Shown piece after piece: positions 9,549 through 17,501 of a DNA stretch of 64,000 nt (positions within the stretch are counted from its first letter, which is position 1; every line of letters begins with the position of its first letter). The stretch covers positions 806,001-870,000 of the forward strand of contig JADCRD010000001.1 of NCBI GenBank assembly GCA_014946745.1. Reading direction: 5' to 3'. The position numbers and the translations under genes were made by a program. The notes under the pieces are model-generated. The model saw only the letters and a list, made by a program, of their open reading frames with translations, made no database searches and was not told the origin of the DNA. The DNA is from Lysobacterales bacterium (lineage in GTDB: Bacteria; Pseudomonadota; Gammaproteobacteria; Xanthomonadales; Xanthomonadaceae).

Positions 9549-10183
9549 GCGTTCAGTCTCCTCAAGTCCAGTTCGCAGGCGAGCAGAAATTCCAGTGCGT
9601 CCAGATGGCGGCGGGCTTCCGCCAGGTCGCGGCCCCAGGCGTACACGCCGTGGCCGTCGATCAGGTAGCCGTACAGATTGGGCTGGCCCAGCAGCGGTTC
9701 AATCTGCGCGGCAAGCGCGTCCATGTCCTGGCTGTTCGGCAGCACGGGAATGTCGACATCCAGCTCGTGCGTCGCATTGCCGCGAAAGGCCTTCAGCAGC
9801 TCATAGCCGGACAGGCGGATGTGGCCGTCCTTGGCGAACAGCCGCGAGGCCACGGTCTGGGTGTGCGAATGCGTGTGCAGCACGCAGCCGATCTCGGGAA
9901 AGCGCCGGTAGATCTGCGTGTGCAGACCGGTCTCGGCGGACGGGCGCAGTTCGGTCTGCACACCGCGGCCGTCGAGGTCGACGACCATGATGTCGGCGGG
10001 CGTGAGCCGGCCTTTGTCGCGGCCGGAGACGGTGACTGCGATCAGCTCGCCGTCAAGGCGCATGGAGAAATTGCTGCTGGTCGCTGGCGTCCAGCCCAGC
10101 CGCGCCAGATCGGCGGCAGCGGTGATGATGTCGTTGGCGCGCTGCGGCAGGGCCGCGCGGGCGGCGTCGGTCAGGGTTTTCAT
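9545..10183 (-). CDS. mtnB: Methylthioribulose-1-phosphate dehydratase
   Basis: Class II aldolase-fold enzyme that dehydrates 5-methylthioribulose-1-phosphate in methionine salvage (212 aa). It has the substrate motif ATSSNFSMR near 35-42, PSAETGLH (E84), zinc ligands H103 and H105 in LHTHSHTQT, and H178 in [10 protein letters not shown]. The ATG at 10183 matches the family N-terminus; a 64-residue upstream extension in the same frame is low-complexity non-coding sequence. It is the first gene of the leftward operon mtnB-mtnD-mtnC-C13 peptidase-rnfB. The partner genes mtnA and mtnP/mtnK are not in the window. Confidence 0.96.
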   Translation of the reverse strand: MKTLTDAARAALPQRANDIITAAADLARLGWTPATSSNFSMRLDGELIAVTVSGRDKGRLTPADIMVVDLDGRGVQTELRPSAETGLHTQIYRRFPEIGCVLHTHSHTQTVASRLFAKDGHIRLSGYELLKAFRGNATHELDVDIPVLPNSQDMDALAAQIEPLLGQPNLYGYLIDGHGVYAWGRDLAEARRHLDALEFLLACELDLRRLNA

Positions 10184-10392
10184 GGGCGCGAAGTGTAGCC
10201 GGCTGCGGCGGAGCGGGCGCATGAAGACGCGCACTGAGCCGTTCCGCCGGGGCGATAGCGAGGCCTCGCGGCCCGCGTGCGAGGCAACTGCGAATCGTTC
10301 GCGCGGAGCTTCATGCGGCCTGCATCTGCCGATCGGCATGGTGCGCCCACGCCGCCTGGACACGCCCCGCGGCAAGGCATGGCGCTCGCGAC

Positions 10393-10406
10393 TTGACCCC
10401 GGTCAA
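10393..10406 (+). promoter_or_regulatory. FNR/CRP-type inverted repeat upstream of hip
   Basis: TTGAC-CCCG-GTCAA is a perfect 5-4-5 inverted repeat. It resembles the Fnr/Anr/Dnr consensus TTGAT-N4-ATCAA with one symmetrical change. It lies 72 bp before the HiPIP start codon and about 210 bp before the divergent mtnB start. Oxygen- or NO-linked control of the HiPIP gene is plausible but inferred. Confidence 0.4.
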
Positions 10407-10478
10407 CGCGGCACCTTGCCGAGCCGCGTAGGCTGCCGCCCAGCTGCGCTGATCCCCAGCCAACGCCAGGAGTCACCG

Positions 10479-10826
10479 ATGTCCAACACCCCGAGCCTTC
10501 CCAGCCGCCGCCAGTTCTTCCGCACCGCCGCCGTGGCCGCGGTGGGCGCGCCCATCGCCTTCAAGCTGATCACCCAGCCGGCAATGGCGGCGTCCACCAA
10601 GCCGCCGCTGCCCCTCGACAACCCGCAGGCTGTCGCGCTGGGCTACATCGAGGACGCCGCCAAGGTCGACAAGACCAAGTACGCCCAGTTCAAGGAAGGC
10701 AGCAACTGCAACAACTGCCAGTTCCACCAGGGTGCCGCTGGCGACTGGGTCGACTGCATGCTGTTCCCGAACAACAGCGTGGCCGGCCCGGGCTGGTGCG
10801 TGTCGTGGGCGCCGAAGGCGGGCTGA
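10479..10826 (+). CDS. hip: High-potential iron-sulfur protein (HiPIP), Tat-exported
   Basis: Small periplasmic 4Fe-4S electron carrier (115 aa), typically a donor to terminal oxidases, reaction centres or reductases. The N-terminus has a twin-arginine signal, SRRQFFRTAAVAAVGAP, with cleavage likely after AMA (residue 37). The four cluster ligands C77, C80, C93 and C107 have the HiPIP spacing (CxxC-x12-C-x13-C), with the family GxGWCVSW ending. An AGGAG site 6-7 bases before the ATG at 10479 fixes the start. It is monocistronic: an FNR-like palindrome lies upstream and a strong terminator follows its stop by about 20 bp. Confidence 0.96.
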   Translation: MSNTPSLPSRRQFFRTAAVAAVGAPIAFKLITQPAMAASTKPPLPLDNPQAVALGYIEDAAKVDKTKYAQFKEGSNCNNCQFHQGAAGDWVDCMLFPNNSVAGPGWCVSWAPKAG

Positions 10827-10848
10827 TCGCTGCAAAGATGCGTCATGC

Positions 10849-10880
10849 AGAAGGGCCGGCGTTTGCCGGCCCTTCTTTTT
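10849..10880 (+). terminator. Rho-independent terminator of hip
   Basis: A perfect 12-bp stem, AGAAGGGCCGGC / GCCGGCCCTTCT, with a GTTT loop, followed by TTTT. It sits 22 bp after the HiPIP stop codon. The left arm begins with A-rich sequence, so it may also serve the convergent leftward M28 peptidase gene. Confidence 0.9.
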
Positions 10881-10913
10881 GCCTTAGCGGAAGCCGCGGG
10901 CCCTCGCTGCGCC

Positions 10914-12326
10914 TCAGTCGGCGCCCTCGAAGCCGTCAGCGAACATCGGCGCGTCCGTGAGCACCGCGAGGCCCGCAAGCACGGCCGCATCCATCTTGAG
11001 AATGCCCCCGGCCAGCTGGCGCGGGCGCAGCAGGTTCTGCGGCAGGTCCGTGGCCTGGTGGTAGTGCGGATAGATGCCCGCGCCGTTCTCCCAGGTGAAC
11101 ATCGCCGGGATGCCGCGGGCGATGAAGGGCCAGTGGTCGGAGTAGGCCTGGGTGCCGGCTTCGATCAGCCGCAGCTCCGGCGCATAGGTCGCCGCCGCCG
11201 CGCGATAGCGCGCGAACTCGGCCTGGAAGGCTGACGTGGTTTCGATGCGCGTATCCAGCAGGTCGCTGGTGGCGTGCGCGATCATGTCGAGGTTGATCAT
11301 GTGCTCGACGTTGGCGAGCTGGCCCGAGTCGGCCAGGCTCTGCACCCAGGCGTAGGCGCCGACCAGGCCTTGCTCCTCACCGGCGAAGCAGGCGAACACG
11401 ATGCTCTTCTCGGTGGCCACCTGCTCGAAAGCGCGCGCCAGCTCGATGACGCCCGCGCACCCCGACGCATTGTCGTTGGCGCCCGGCTGCGGGCTGGCGC
11501 TGCCGTCGCAGCGCGCGCTGTTGCGCGAGTCGTAGTGCGCGCCGACCACGATCCAGCGCTCCGGTCGCACGCGGCCGAGCTTGATGCCGATCGGGTTCTG
11601 AAGCTGCACCGGCGGCGGTGCGGGCGAGCAGCTGGTGTTGCTCAGGGTGAAGTCATGGCTGGAGGACACCAGCCCGGCCTCGCCGAACCGCGCCAGGATG
11701 TAGTCGCGCGCCTGCGCCAGGCCCGGGCTGAAGCTGTTGCGATTGAAGGCCGACAGCGCAGAGACGGTGGTGAACCAGCGCTCGGTGTCGATCCGTGCGA
11801 CCAGCGCATCCACGGCGGGGTCGGTGGCACCGCGCGCCTTGGCCATGGCCTCGGCAGAGACTGCCCGGGCGACGACGCCGTCCTTGGGCACCGGCATGCC
11901 GCCCAAGCCGCCCAAGCCCGCGACTCGCGCCAACGCCGCCGGGCGGCGCACCAGGCTGTAGCCGCCGACCACCGCCACCACCGGCTCCGGGTAGTGCTGG
12001 GTGCAGACCAGATCGCGGACCACGATCTCATCGCGGGCGAGCTGCGCCGGGCCCGCGCGGCTGCCTTCCAGGGCAAGCCAGGCTTCCAGCGCCTTCGGCT
12101 CGACGCCCACCAGGCGCTCGCTGCCGAAGTCCACTGTCCACAGAAAGCCGGCGCGCTGCGGCAGTGCGTCTGCTGTCGCGCCGGGCCCCGTGTGGGTCGC
12201 CAGCACCACGGTGGGCACCGGGCGCGACGTGGGCTCAGGCTTGGGCTCGGCAGCGCCTGTCGTCGCGGTGAGCGCCGGCAGCCAGAGCAGCCCGAGCAGC
12301 CCGAGCAGCAGTTGATGAAGTCGCAT
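10914..12326 (-). CDS. Secreted M28-family zinc aminopeptidase with DGFE tail
   Basis: Exported metallopeptidase (470 aa from the ATG at 12326). The signal peptide is RLHQLLLGLLGLLWLPALTA. After a ~180-residue N-terminal region comes the M28 catalytic domain: H264 in VGAHYDSR, D285 in GANDNASG, E317/E318 in FAGEEQG, D347 in INLDMIA and a late His in YPHYHQATD. These are the ligands of a co-catalytic di-zinc site. The extreme C-terminus is FADGFEGAD, the same short tail found on four other exported proteins in this window. It probably releases N-terminal amino acids from peptides outside the cytoplasm. It is transcribed convergently with hip and divergently from tyrS. Confidence 0.92.
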   Translation of the reverse strand: MRLHQLLLGLLGLLWLPALTATTGAAEPKPEPTSRPVPTVVLATHTGPGATADALPQRAGFLWTVDFGSERLVGVEPKALEAWLALEGSRAGPAQLARDEIVVRDLVCTQHYPEPVVAVVGGYSLVRRPAALARVAGLGGLGGMPVPKDGVVARAVSAEAMAKARGATDPAVDALVARIDTERWFTTVSALSAFNRNSFSPGLAQARDYILARFGEAGLVSSSHDFTLSNTSCSPAPPPVQLQNPIGIKLGRVRPERWIVVGAHYDSRNSARCDGSASPQPGANDNASGCAGVIELARAFEQVATEKSIVFACFAGEEQGLVGAYAWVQSLADSGQLANVEHMINLDMIAHATSDLLDTRIETTSAFQAEFARYRAAAATYAPELRLIEAGTQAYSDHWPFIARGIPAMFTWENGAGIYPHYHQATDLPQNLLRPRQLAGGILKMDAAVLAGLAVLTDAPMFADGFEGAD

Positions 12327-12607
12327 GGGCTGCCTCCCCGCAGCCTGCCGCGTGATTCGCGGCAGGCGCAGGATAACTCCGCGACCGCGCCGGCGATGGG
12401 ACCCGGGCGGACAGAACGCCGAGGACCGACCGCCTTGCGAGCAAGGCTTGGCAGTCGCCTGCCGCCGCGCGCGGCAGTGACGGTCGATTCCGCATGCGAC
12501 TTCCGCCGCGGAGCCTGTCGGCCGGGTTGAGAACTGCGCCGCGCTCGCGCACCCTGTGCGGCCGCCGGAATCGGCGGGCCTCCCCGTACTCACAGCCAAA
12601 CGCTCCC

Positions 12608-13885
12608 ATGGACCTGATCGACGACCTCACCTGGCGCGGCCTGCTGGCCGACTGCACCGACACCGACGCGCTGCGCAAGCGCCTGGCCGAGGGACCGATC
12701 ACGCTGTACTGCGGCTTCGATCCGACCGGCGATTCGCTGCACGTCGGTCATCTGATGGGCCAGCTGACCCTGCGCCGTTTCCAGCGCGCAGGGCATACGC
12801 CCATCGCGCTCGCCGGTGGCGCCACCGGCATGATCGGTGACCCCTCCGGCAAGTCGGCCGAGCGCAATCTGCTGACCCGCGAGCAGCTCTCCCACAACAT
12901 CGCCTGCATCAAGGACCAGCTGGCCCGCCTGCTCGACTTCGGCAGCGGCGCCAACCCCGCCGTGCTGGTCGACAACGCCGACTGGACCGCGCCGCTGTCC
13001 TTCCTCGACTTTCTGCGCGACGTCGGCAAGCACTTCCCGCTGAGCGCGATGCTGGCCAAGGACTCGGTGAAGTCACGCATGGCCGGCGAGAGCGGCATCA
13101 GCTACACCGAATTCAGCTACCAGCTGCTGCAGGCCTACGACTTCTACCACCTGCGCAAAGCCTTCAACTGCGAGCTGCAGATCGGCGGCTCCGACCAGTG
13201 GGGCAACATCACTGCCGGCACCGAGTTCGTGCGCCGCAAGCTCGGCGTGCCGGTCTACGGCTGGACCTTCCCGCTGATCACCAAAGCCGACGGTTCGAAG
13301 TTCGGCAAGACCGAATCCGGCGCGGTCTGGCTGGACCCGGCGCGCACCAGTCCCTACCGCTTCTACCAGTTCTTCGTGAACACCGAAGACGCCAAGGTCA
13401 GCGAGTACCTGCGCAAGTTCACCTTCCTCGACCGCGCCGACATCGAAGCCTTGGAGGCCGCCCACGCGGCCAACCCCGGCGCCCGCGAAGCGCACCGGGC
13501 CCTGGCCCGCGAAGTGAGCACCGTGGTGCACGGCGCCGAGGCTACCGGGGCCGCGATTGCGGCCAGCCAGATCCTGTTCGGCGCCGAAATCGGCGACACA
13601 CCGGAAGCGGTGTTCGAGGACGTGATTGCCGAGATCCCGAACGCTGAGCTTGAGCGCGCCCAGCTCGAAGGCGAGGGCGCCGCACTCGTCGATCTGCTGG
13701 TGCTGAGCGGCCTGTGCCCTTCGAAAGGCCAGGCCAAGCGCGATCTCGAAGGCGGCGGCATCTACGTCAACAATCGCCGCAGCACGGGCAGCGACCAGCG
13801 TCTGCACGCCAGCGACCTGCTGTTCCACCGCTACTTGCTGCTGCGCCGCGGCAAGAAGAGCTACGCCGCACTGCGGGTGAACTGA
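12608..13885 (+). CDS. tyrS: Tyrosyl-tRNA synthetase
   Basis: Class I aminoacyl-tRNA synthetase charging tRNA-Tyr (425 aa, normal length). The HIGH-like motif is HVGH at 45-48, after YCGFDPTGDSL. The tyrosine-binding block is SYTEFSYQLLQAYDFYHL, with IGGSDQWGNI, and the KMSKS loop reads KFGKT in ADGSKFGKTESG. The C-terminal S4-like RNA-binding domain (about 360-425) ends RGKKSYAALRVN. The ATG at 12608 matches the family N-terminus (MDLIDDLTWRGLL); an in-frame extension upstream is non-coding. Confidence 0.97.
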   Translation: MDLIDDLTWRGLLADCTDTDALRKRLAEGPITLYCGFDPTGDSLHVGHLMGQLTLRRFQRAGHTPIALAGGATGMIGDPSGKSAERNLLTREQLSHNIACIKDQLARLLDFGSGANPAVLVDNADWTAPLSFLDFLRDVGKHFPLSAMLAKDSVKSRMAGESGISYTEFSYQLLQAYDFYHLRKAFNCELQIGGSDQWGNITAGTEFVRRKLGVPVYGWTFPLITKADGSKFGKTESGAVWLDPARTSPYRFYQFFVNTEDAKVSEYLRKFTFLDRADIEALEAAHAANPGAREAHRALAREVSTVVHGAEATGAAIAASQILFGAEIGDTPEAVFEDVIAEIPNAELERAQLEGEGAALVDLLVLSGLCPSKGQAKRDLEGGGIYVNNRRSTGSDQRLHASDLLFHRYLLLRRGKKSYAALRVN

Positions 13886-14033
13886 GGCACGCAAGGCCGC
13901 CGCCGCCGGCCGTCATTGAGCCTGCGCGGTCGCGGCAGGCCATCACAGCGCGGGAGCATTGGCGCCGACGATCGCCGTCAGTCGCACCGCATGTGGCGGG
14001 CGCGCTTCCGCTGCTGCGCCCGCGCTTGTGCCT

Positions 14034-15791
14034 TCAGGCCGCCAGCTCCCCCGTCTGCAGCCGCCACAGCCCCGCGTACAGGCCGTCTCGCGCCAGCAGC
14101 GCTTCGTGGGTGCCGGACTCGACGATGCGGCCTGCGTCCAGCACATGGATGCAGTGCGCATGGCGCACGGTCGACAACCGATGCGCCACCACCAGCACGC
14201 TGCGGCCCTGTGCGGCCTTCGCCAGCGAGCGCTGGATTGCGGCCTCGGTCTCGTTGTCGACCGCAGAGGTCGCTTCGTCCAGCACCAGCAGGGGCGGGTC
14301 GCGATACAGCGCACGGGCGAGCGCGATGCGCTGGCGCTGGCCGCCCGAGAGCGTGTGGCCGCGTTCGCCGACTTCCGTGTCGAAGCCCTTCGGCAGCGCC
14401 GCGATGAAACCGTGCGCCTCGGCCGCGCGTGCGGCGGCTTCGATGCGCGCGAAGTCGGGCGTGGCGTCGCCGTAGGCGATGTTCTCGGCGACCGTGCCAT
14501 CGGTGAGGAAGGGCTCCTGCGCGACATGGCCGATCTGCCTGCGCAGCAGGCTGCGCGGCAGCTCCTCGATGTCGATGCCGTCGAGCTCGACGCGGCCGGC
14601 GCTGGGCGTCTCGAAGCGCAGCAGCAGCTTGATCAGGGTGCTCTTGCCGCTGCCGGTGGCACCGACCAGGCCCACGGTGTGGCCGGCCGGCACGTCCAGA
14701 TCGATGCCGTGCAGCACGTCCGTCTCGCCATAGGCAAAGCGCAGGCTGCGGAAGCGCAGGGCGCCGTGGACGCGCTCGCCCAGCTGCCGCTGACCGCGGT
14801 CGGCGGGCTGCGGCAGGGCCAGCAGGTCGAACACCCGACGCACCGAAGTCATGCTGCGCTGATACAGGTCGGTGAGTTCGGCCAGCCGCGTCAGCGGCCA
14901 CAGCAGGCGCTGGGTGAGGTAGACGAGTGCCGAATAGCTGCCGACGCCGAGCTCGCCGCGCAGGGTCAGCACGCCGCCGTAGAGCAGAGTGGCGACGAAA
15001 CCCGCGAGGATGGCGATGCGGATGACCGGCGTGATCGCCGCTGCCACGCGGATGGCCTCGGCATTGCGCTCGCGATAAGCGGCGCTGGCGTCGTCCAGAT
15101 GCTTCAGCTCGGCGCTCTCGGCGGTGTAGGCCTGGATGGTCGCCATTCCCTGCAGGTTGTTCGACAGGCGCTGGGAAATGCCGGCGGCGGCTTCGCGCGC
15201 GGCGGCATAGCGCGGCTGCAGGCGTCGCATGAACCAGAAGGCGCCAAACAGGATCAGCGGCACCGGCAGCAGAGCGAGGATGGCCAGCGGGGCCGAGAGC
15301 ACGAAGAACACCGCACCCACCAGCAGGGTCGAGCAGAACACCTGGATCAGATCGTGGGCGCCGTTGTTCATGAAGCGCTCGATCTGGTGCACGTCCTCGT
15401 TCAGCACCGACGACAGTCGACCGCTGCGCGCATCCGCCAGCGCGCCCGGCGTCAGCCCCTGCAGATGCGCGTAGGCCTCGATGCGCAGGTCGTGCTGCAG
15501 GCTCTGCGCCAGGTTGCGCCAGCGCACCATCGCGAGGTACTCGGTCAGCGACTCCAGGCCCCAGATCAGCACGGTCAGTGCGGTGAGCAGCAGCAGCTGA
15601 TGGATCGGATCAGGCAGCCCCATGCGCGCGATGAAGGACTCGCGCTGGTTCACCACCACGTCGACAGCGATGCCGATCAGGATCTCCGGCAGCACGTCGA
15701 AGACCTTGTTGAGCACCGTGTAGACGGTGGCGATCGAAGCGGTGCGGCGATAGCTGCGGGCGTGGCCCAGCAGGCGGCGTAGCGGGTGCAT
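14034..15791 (-). CDS. ABC half-transporter, ATPase fused to permease
   Basis: Type IV ABC exporter subunit (585 aa) that probably works as a homodimer. The six-helix transmembrane domain spans about 1-310. The nucleotide-binding domain carries Walker A GATGSGKST (about 376-384), Q-loop VAQEPFL, signature LSGGQRQR, Walker B LLVLDEAT and H-loop VAHRLST. MsbA/multidrug-like transporters share this architecture; substrate unknown. It is a single gene with a hairpin between it and the macro-domain gene upstream. Confidence 0.92.
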   Translation of the reverse strand: MHPLRRLLGHARSYRRTASIATVYTVLNKVFDVLPEILIGIAVDVVVNQRESFIARMGLPDPIHQLLLLTALTVLIWGLESLTEYLAMVRWRNLAQSLQHDLRIEAYAHLQGLTPGALADARSGRLSSVLNEDVHQIERFMNNGAHDLIQVFCSTLLVGAVFFVLSAPLAILALLPVPLILFGAFWFMRRLQPRYAAAREAAAGISQRLSNNLQGMATIQAYTAESAELKHLDDASAAYRERNAEAIRVAAAITPVIRIAILAGFVATLLYGGVLTLRGELGVGSYSALVYLTQRLLWPLTRLAELTDLYQRSMTSVRRVFDLLALPQPADRGQRQLGERVHGALRFRSLRFAYGETDVLHGIDLDVPAGHTVGLVGATGSGKSTLIKLLLRFETPSAGRVELDGIDIEELPRSLLRRQIGHVAQEPFLTDGTVAENIAYGDATPDFARIEAAARAAEAHGFIAALPKGFDTEVGERGHTLSGGQRQRIALARALYRDPPLLVLDEATSAVDNETEAAIQRSLAKAAQGRSVLVVAHRLSTVRHAHCIHVLDAGRIVESGTHEALLARDGLYAGLWRLQTGELAA

Positions 15792-15872
15792 GGCGCGGGC
15801 CCCGGCAAGATGGCGAAGCCGGGCAGTGTAGGCGTCCGCGCTGCGGCCGCGCGTGCCATTGGGGGCGCAGAA

Positions 15873-15908
15873 GAACGCGGCCGGACCTCATGGCACCCGG
15901 CCGCGTTC
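15873..15908 (-). terminator. Hairpin between macro-domain and ABC genes
   Basis: A perfect 12-bp stem, GAACGCGGCCGG / CCGGCCGCGTTC, with a 12-base loop, 19 bp after the macro-domain stop. It has no long T run, so its strength as an intrinsic terminator is uncertain. Confidence 0.55.
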
Positions 15909-15927
15909 GGTCAGACGAGGTCTGAGA

Positions 15928-16431
15928 TCAGGCCGCGCGCGCGGGCAGGCCCTCGTGGGCGCGCTCGTTGGGGCGATAGGTCTCGTACACCACGACCGTG
16001 ATTTCCAGCTCACCCAGATGCTGTTCGATCAGCGGTTTGACCTCGGCCCAGTCGAGACCACCGACGCCGGTGGCCAGTCGCGGCAGGGCGAGGCTGGCCC
16101 AGCCTTCCTTTTTCACTTCCTTGGCCAGCGCGCGCAGCGCGTGGTTCACATGCTGCACCGTGGCCTTGCCGGCTTTCGCGCCGTGGTCGTACGCCGCCTC
16201 CTGGGTGAACAGCGCGACGATGCGGCTGGGGTAGACGCCGCCCCAGCTCCAGATCTCGCCGGCCTTCGGGTGCTGGGTGTGGCAGTAGTGGCGGAAGTCC
16301 TTGTACATGGCCGGCACCGCCTCGTGCAGGGCGAAGGCCAGGCCCTGGTCGAAGGCATCGTTCGGGGCGACGCCGTGGGCAATGGCCTCGGCCTGGCTGT
16401 GGCGGATGTCACCGGATACGTAGCGGATCAT
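15928..16431 (-). CDS. Macro-domain (ADP-ribose-binding) protein
   Basis: A 167-residue single-domain protein. It opens IRYVSGDIRHSQAEAIAHGVAPND, where the macro-domain strand and the D of SGDI bind adenine and the HGVxxND segment lies at the distal ribose. The C-terminal LPRLATGVGGLDWAEVKPLI is the diphosphate loop of ALC1/TARG1-like macro domains. Such proteins bind or hydrolyse ADP-ribosyl groups or O-acetyl-ADP-ribose. GGAGG lies 5 bases before the ATG at 16431. No ADP-ribosyltransferase partner (for example DarT) is adjacent. An array of inverted-repeat cassettes lies directly upstream. Confidence 0.88.
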   Translation of the reverse strand: MIRYVSGDIRHSQAEAIAHGVAPNDAFDQGLAFALHEAVPAMYKDFRHYCHTQHPKAGEIWSWGGVYPSRIVALFTQEAAYDHGAKAGKATVQHVNHALRALAKEVKKEGWASLALPRLATGVGGLDWAEVKPLIEQHLGELEITVVVYETYRPNERAHEGLPARAA

Positions 16432-16520
16432 GGGGCCTCCTTCGAAGGCGTGCGGGATACGGCCCCATGCTGCGCTTCGACGAATCGCCGGGTTTTGACA
16501 AGTCTCAAGCCACCGGGGGC

Positions 16521-16960
16521 ATAGGGTGGGTCTTGACCCACCAAAGCCGAACGCTCGCGTCGATTTCGGTACTTGCCGTGCCGATGAAGCCACCGGCGGA
16601 GCGAAGGCAGCGCCTCGAAGCGGTGGGGCGAGACCCACCCTATTGGAAGCGGACGCATAGGGTGGGTCTTGACCCACCGGAGCCAAACGCTCGCGCCGGT
16701 TTCGGGAATACGCTCGCACGGGTTTCGGCAATTGCCGCGCCGACGCGGGAACCGGCGGAGCGAAGGCAGGGCTTCGACGCGGTGGGTCAAGACCCACCCT
16801 ATGGGCAGCGGATGCGTTGGGTGGTCTTGACCCACCGGAGCCAAACGCTCGCGCCGGTTTCGGAAATACGCTCGCACGGGTTTCGGCAGTTGCCGCGCCG
16901 ACGCAGGAACCGGCGCAGCGAAGGCCGCGCTTCGACGCGGTGGGTCAGGACCCACCCTAT
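16521..16960. repeat. Three tandem cassettes bounded by a 22-bp inverted repeat
   Basis: Units at 16521-16643, 16657-16802 and 16816-16960 each start with a copy of a 22-bp sequence (core GGGTGGGTCTTGACCCACC) and end with its reverse complement (core GGTGGGTCAAGACCCACCC). Unit 2 is perfect at both ends; units 1 and 3 have a few changes. The interiors share GAGCCAAACGCTCGCGCCGG and CGCCGACGC plus GAAGGC, so the units are copies of one another, separated by nearly identical 13-bp linkers. Each 22-mer is itself nearly palindromic. No coding capacity is supported. The same 22-mer recurs twice at 43463 and 43587. It looks like a non-autonomous mobile or REP-like element. Confidence 0.85.
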
Positions 16961-17006
16961 GGGACGCAGTGCACGGTCCCGACGGGCGCCGGATGGAATG
17001 CGCTGT

Positions 17007-17501
17007 CTAGAACCCGCCGCGCACGCCAATGCCGATGCTGATTCGCGGCCGCTCACGGGTGTTCCAGTCGCGCGGCCACAGATGGATCTCGCGTGCGTCG
17101 ACTTCCGGCAGCGTCAAGCGTTGCTCGCCAAGCTGCACCTCGCGTTCGCCCGTGATGCGCCCGGTCAGCGTGAGGAAGCGTCCGGGCACGACTTCGTTGG
17201 GGTCCACGCTGCCGGCACGGATCGCGATGAAGCGCCCGCCGTCCCGGCCCTGCGGGATGGGTCTGGCCTGCGCGTCAGTGGGGAAACCCAGCACCTCGAT
17301 CTCGACGTAGCCCTCGTACTCGTTGAGGGCGATGACCATGCCGCCCCACAGCACGCTGCGATCCATCTGCGCCTCGATCTGCGCGGCGACGGCGCTGGGC
17401 GAGGGGCTGGGCTCGGTCGGCGCGTCGCGGAACAGCGGCGTCGGCACACAGGCGGTGAGCGCCAGCGCGATCAGGGGAGACAGCAAGCTGCGCATCTTCA
17501 T
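17007..17501 (-). CDS. slp: Slp-family outer-membrane lipoprotein
   Basis: A 164-residue protein with a lipoprotein signal (LSPLIALALTAC, lipidated Cys18). The mature part begins VPTPLFRDAP and contains WGGMVIALNEYEGYVEIEVLGFP, then GRFLTLTGRITG, matching the starvation-inducible Slp family. Residue 2 after Cys is Val rather than Asp, compatible with outer-membrane sorting. Its start overlaps the rlmJ stop by four bases, so it is co-translated with rlmJ. Function of the family is poorly defined (starvation and acid stress). Confidence 0.88.
   Translation of the reverse strand: MKMRSLLSPLIALALTACVPTPLFRDAPTEPSPSPSAVAAQIEAQMDRSVLWGGMVIALNEYEGYVEIEVLGFPTDAQARPIPQGRDGGRFIAIRAGSVDPNEVVPGRFLTLTGRITGEREVQLGEQRLTLPEVDAREIHLWPRDWNTRERPRISIGIGVRGGF

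Noticed and set aside
15928-16431. DarTG toxin-antitoxin locus
   Set aside because: No DarT-like ADP-ribosyltransferase adjacent, and only the macro domain is present.
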